Positions 63,280 to 64,000 of a stretch of 64,000 nt of DNA are shown in pieces. Source of the stretch: Aculops lycopersici (lineage: Eukaryota; Arthropoda; Arachnida; Trombidiformes; Eriophyidae). The notes beneath the pieces are model-generated. The model ran no database searches. It was not told the DNA's origin and saw nothing but the letters and a program-made list of their open reading frames with translations. The translations under genes and the position numbers were made by a program. Numbering within the stretch: position 1 is the stretch's first letter; the number at the start of each line of letters is the position of its first letter. Where the stretch lies: contig WNKI01000002.1 of NCBI GenBank assembly GCA_015350385.1, positions 2,535,700 through 2,599,699 of the forward strand, written 5' to 3'.

Positions 63280-64000
63280 ATGTATATAGTCGGCCACCAA
63301 AGTGACCGGGACAATTGACTTGCGCGCTCCACTGACTTGCAAGTCCACCGTCCTCGTCTAGTTCGCATAAATGGTCAATATCAAAACGTTGCGATCAGAG
63401 ACGAGAGACAATGCCACTTGGCTTCATGTGACCAAGAAACTATTACTCTTTTCCGCTTCTATTTGGTTGCCTTTGTCATGAGATGTTTAATGAATATAAA
63501 CTCAATGAAATAAAGTCAATAAAACTCTATTCTCAAGAAGTAAAAGTCTATTTGAGTAGTTCTTTATAAGTCGTTCTCGTTGACGAGTTTAAGTTTGAGT
63601 TCAAGCTGAAAATAGATTGAGAAGAAACAAAAGTTTCCTCATCGTTGTCATGCTCGTTGGCCGATCTTTTACTCTTCAATCGATTCGCTGCAAAATGAGC
63701 TCAGCCAATAGACAAAACAAAAAAGTAAAGGTAATCTTCTACTTACATGCCACTTGCAGGGTTGCGTTGCGACTTCGCGTCGAACCAAACGCGTTGCTAG
63801 CTAGACAGTGATACGTTCCAGCGTCTGAATAATCGTTACCGCGCTGACTATTTGATGATGATAGTGCACTTGAGGCAACTTGCGCACCCGTGACAGGTGG
63901 TTGCTGGGCTGGCGGACGAATGTCTAGGAATTGAATTGAGCCGCCCATTGTGGTGCGCGTTTGACTTGAAGTCTTGATGAGCTCGCCATTGTGGAACCAC
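34274..64000 (-). CDS. robo: Roundabout (Robo) axon-guidance receptor gene, four exons in window, 5' end beyond right edge
   Basis: Four exons join in frame: 64000-63747 (end of Ig1), 45217-44602 (Ig2 and first half of Ig3), 39947-39817 (second half of Ig3) and 38007-34274 (Ig4, Ig5, three FNIII, TM, tail). The introns are 18.5, 4.7 and 1.8 kb. Diagnostic matches: SDAGTYHCLASNAFGSTRSR followed by NATLQVA at the Ig1/Ig2 border, KPYFIVAPEHKTVPVGG at Ig3, LPPPVIKFGAANQTLP at Ig5, FFR then PGPA before FNIII-1, and FFVIRAANRHGIGPSS in FNIII-1. The 5 Ig + 3 FNIII + TM layout is that of Robo, the receptor for Slit that mediates midline repulsion and other guidance. The tail has GTDYYSVIDDYD (a CC0-like tyrosine site) and SPYATT (CC1). 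I see no LPPPP (CC2) or polyproline CC3. Signal peptide and start of Ig1 lie outside the window. Confidence 0.93.
38008..39816. other. Robo intron between the Ig3 and Ig4 exons
   Basis: 1.8 kb. The first 170 bp next to the last exon are an in-frame extension encoding a signal-peptide-like sequence. 38220-38700 is AT-rich; 38820-39600 is GC-rich and contains chance ORFs on both strands. The donor at its 5' end (GTAAGTAG) is consensus. Confidence 0.6.
39817..39947 (-). CDS. robo: Robo exon: second half of Ig3
   Basis: A 131-nt exon. The acceptor is caatcacag at 39948-39952, phase 2 (AA from the previous exon plus G gives Lys); the donor is T/GTAAGTAG at 39816. It encodes TQIDPVDKTLILDQVTIADQ and then ATYVCEGENLVGSARAMATV, the E-F-G strands with the Y-x-C motif of an Ig domain. 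It is too short to show as a long ORF but is confirmed by the matching phases on both sides. Confidence 0.9.
39948..44601. other. Robo intron inside Ig3
   Basis: 4.65 kb without a recognisable gene. It contains a 13-bp inverted repeat (42268-42296), CAG runs near 41526 and many short chance ORFs. GC content looks higher than in the gene block on the left. No RNA gene is recognised. Confidence 0.55.
42268..42296. repeat. perfect 13-bp inverted repeat with 3-nt loop
   Basis: AAAATCGTTCCAT at 42268-42280 and its exact complement ATGGAACGATTTT at 42284-42296, loop TGC. AAATCGTTCC occurs again about 30 bp further on (42308-42320). Confidence 0.9.
44602..45217 (-). CDS. robo: Robo exon: Ig2 and first half of Ig3
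   Basis: A 616-nt exon. The acceptor is ctgcacag at 45218-45220 (phase 1, T plus AC gives Tyr), followed by IKEEFRITPKDKSVAIGDSV, the B-strand Cys and the Trp of IKWRHNG. A 35-residue Asn-rich insert lies in the middle of Ig2 (ENSNNNNNNHQNNMQNGG) before LQLIIKQVDKSDQGQYSC. IKPYFIVAPEHKTVPVGG opens Ig3, and MCRMGGEPEPVISWRKRNGQ carries its Cys and Trp. The donor is GAGAA/GTAAGTAG at 44601. Confidence 0.92.
49464..49487. repeat. (CAG)8 microsatellite
   Basis: Eight CAG units within the large Robo intron. Shorter CAG/CTG runs occur at about 41526, 50195 and 56778. Confidence 0.85.
52380..52402. repeat. pentanucleotide repeat (TGCTG)4
   Basis: Four TGCTG units plus a partial one, in the large Robo intron. 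Confidence 0.85.
52895..52938. repeat. perfect 15-bp inverted repeat, 14-nt loop, GC-rich
   Basis: CTCGGTGGTGGCGGC at 52895-52909 is exactly complementary to GCCGCCACCACCGAG at 52924-52938. It would form a very stable hairpin in RNA from either strand. Confidence 0.9.
53598..53617. repeat. (TC)n microsatellite
   Basis: About ten TC units. A second run of the same kind is at 59389-59410. Both match GAGA-type sequence on the minus strand, the Robo sense strand. Confidence 0.85.
58988..59012. repeat. (ACG)8 microsatellite
   Basis: Uninterrupted ACG/CGA triplets in the Robo intron. Confidence 0.85.
59389..59411. repeat. (TC)11 microsatellite
   Basis: Eleven TC dinucleotides, minus-strand GAGA. 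Confidence 0.85.
59847..59877. repeat. 16-bp tandem duplication
   Basis: GTTTACAGTTTGTACG (59847-59862) is followed directly by GTTTACAGTTGTACC (59863-59877), one base shorter. Confidence 0.8.
60430..60454. repeat. perfect 10-bp inverted repeat, 5-nt loop
   Basis: AACAAATGTA (60430-60439) and TACATTTGTT (60445-60454) with loop AATAA. Confidence 0.85.
63224..63288. repeat. (TA)n microsatellite with a few C/G interruptions
   Basis: About 65 bp of alternating T and A, interrupted once by C and by TG units at the right end. It lies about 460 bp on the intron side of the Ig1 exon donor. Confidence 0.95.
63747..64000 (-). CDS. robo: Robo exon: C-terminal part of Ig1 (cut by right edge)
   Basis: Read on the minus strand from the edge: WFHNGELIKTSSQTRTTMGG, a Gln/Pro/Ser-rich insert of about 35 residues, then DYSDAGTYHCLASNAFGSTR and SRNATLQVA, the Ig1 C-terminal strands with the Y-x-C motif. 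The donor is GCAT/GTAAGTAG at 63746. The match to the Robo Ig1/Ig2 border is strong (R-S-R-N-A-T-L-Q-V-A). The first half of Ig1 and the signal peptide are outside the window, or the exon continues beyond it. Confidence 0.9.

Larger units (their letters stand above)
45218..63746. other. 18.5-kb Robo intron between Ig1 and Ig2, gene-poor and motif-rich
   Basis: No ORF here (longest 185 codons at 48505-49062 and 147 at 50441-50884) has a domain or consistent codon character. The stretch is rich in CpG, in CAG/CTG and GTC/GAC triplet runs, in GA/CT runs and in short hairpins. Five TTACGTAA palindromes and eleven CGGAAGT motifs occur between 45.6 and 62.0 kb. The compositional style, size and position (first large intron of a developmental regulator) suggest cis-regulatory content; this is inference. 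Confidence 0.6.

Overview
The window is an intron-poor but clearly animal nuclear locus, most likely from an arthropod and probably a chelicerate of the acariform mite type. The reasons are: an Ig/FNIII/transmembrane exon that looks like a chelicerate 'shortened Dscam' constant region, an arthropod-type Robo gene, an EB-type cysteine-rich membrane protein, a CYP3-clan P450, GT-AG introns with a GTAAGTAG donor consensus, and AATAAA poly(A) signals. There are no operons, ribosome binding sites, CRISPR arrays or tRNA genes that I can see. The species assignment is inference only.

Left part (1-16 kb) is a compact housekeeping block. It holds the 5' end of an inositol polyphosphate multikinase-like gene (minus, runs off the left edge), a small protein that is little more than an E3-binding (peripheral subunit-binding) domain, a 59-residue ATP synthase epsilon subunit, a single-exon TEX2-like lipid-transfer protein, a small coiled-coil protein, the Dscam-like exon, the two-exon dolichyldiphosphatase DOLPP1, a single-exon SAM/DDHD phospholipase A1 and a lysine/acid-rich nucleolar-type protein. 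Several neighbours are convergent with very short or overlapping 3' ends.

Middle part (16-30 kb) is an accessory block. Four minus-strand single-exon FLVCR-like major facilitator transporters stand in tandem. The last two are mosaics of near-identical and diverged tracts, which suggests recent duplication with gene conversion. A two-exon gene for a 58-residue protein and a 172-bp inverted-repeat element lie between the copies, and a CYP3-clan cytochrome P450 follows.

Right part (31-64 kb) holds an EB-module membrane protein gene (plus) that converges on a Robo (Roundabout) axon-guidance receptor gene (minus). Robo occupies about 30 kb and runs off the right edge. I could place the end of Ig1 (63747-64000), Ig2 plus half of Ig3 (44602-45217), the rest of Ig3 (39817-39947) and a 3.7-kb last exon with Ig4-Ig5-FNIII x3-TM-cytoplasmic tail (34274-38007); all junction phases agree. 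The 18.5-kb intron between Ig1 and Ig2 has no convincing gene. It is rich in CpG, trinucleotide repeats and GA/CT runs, and it carries a striking cluster of perfect TTACGTAA palindromes and ETS-type CCGGAAGT sites, so it looks like a regulatory intron.

The most interesting points are the stand-alone E3-binding domain, the shortened-Dscam exon with no visible 5' cassettes, a possible internal first exon with its own signal peptide that would give a short Robo, the FLVCR gene-conversion mosaic, and the motif clusters in the Robo intron.
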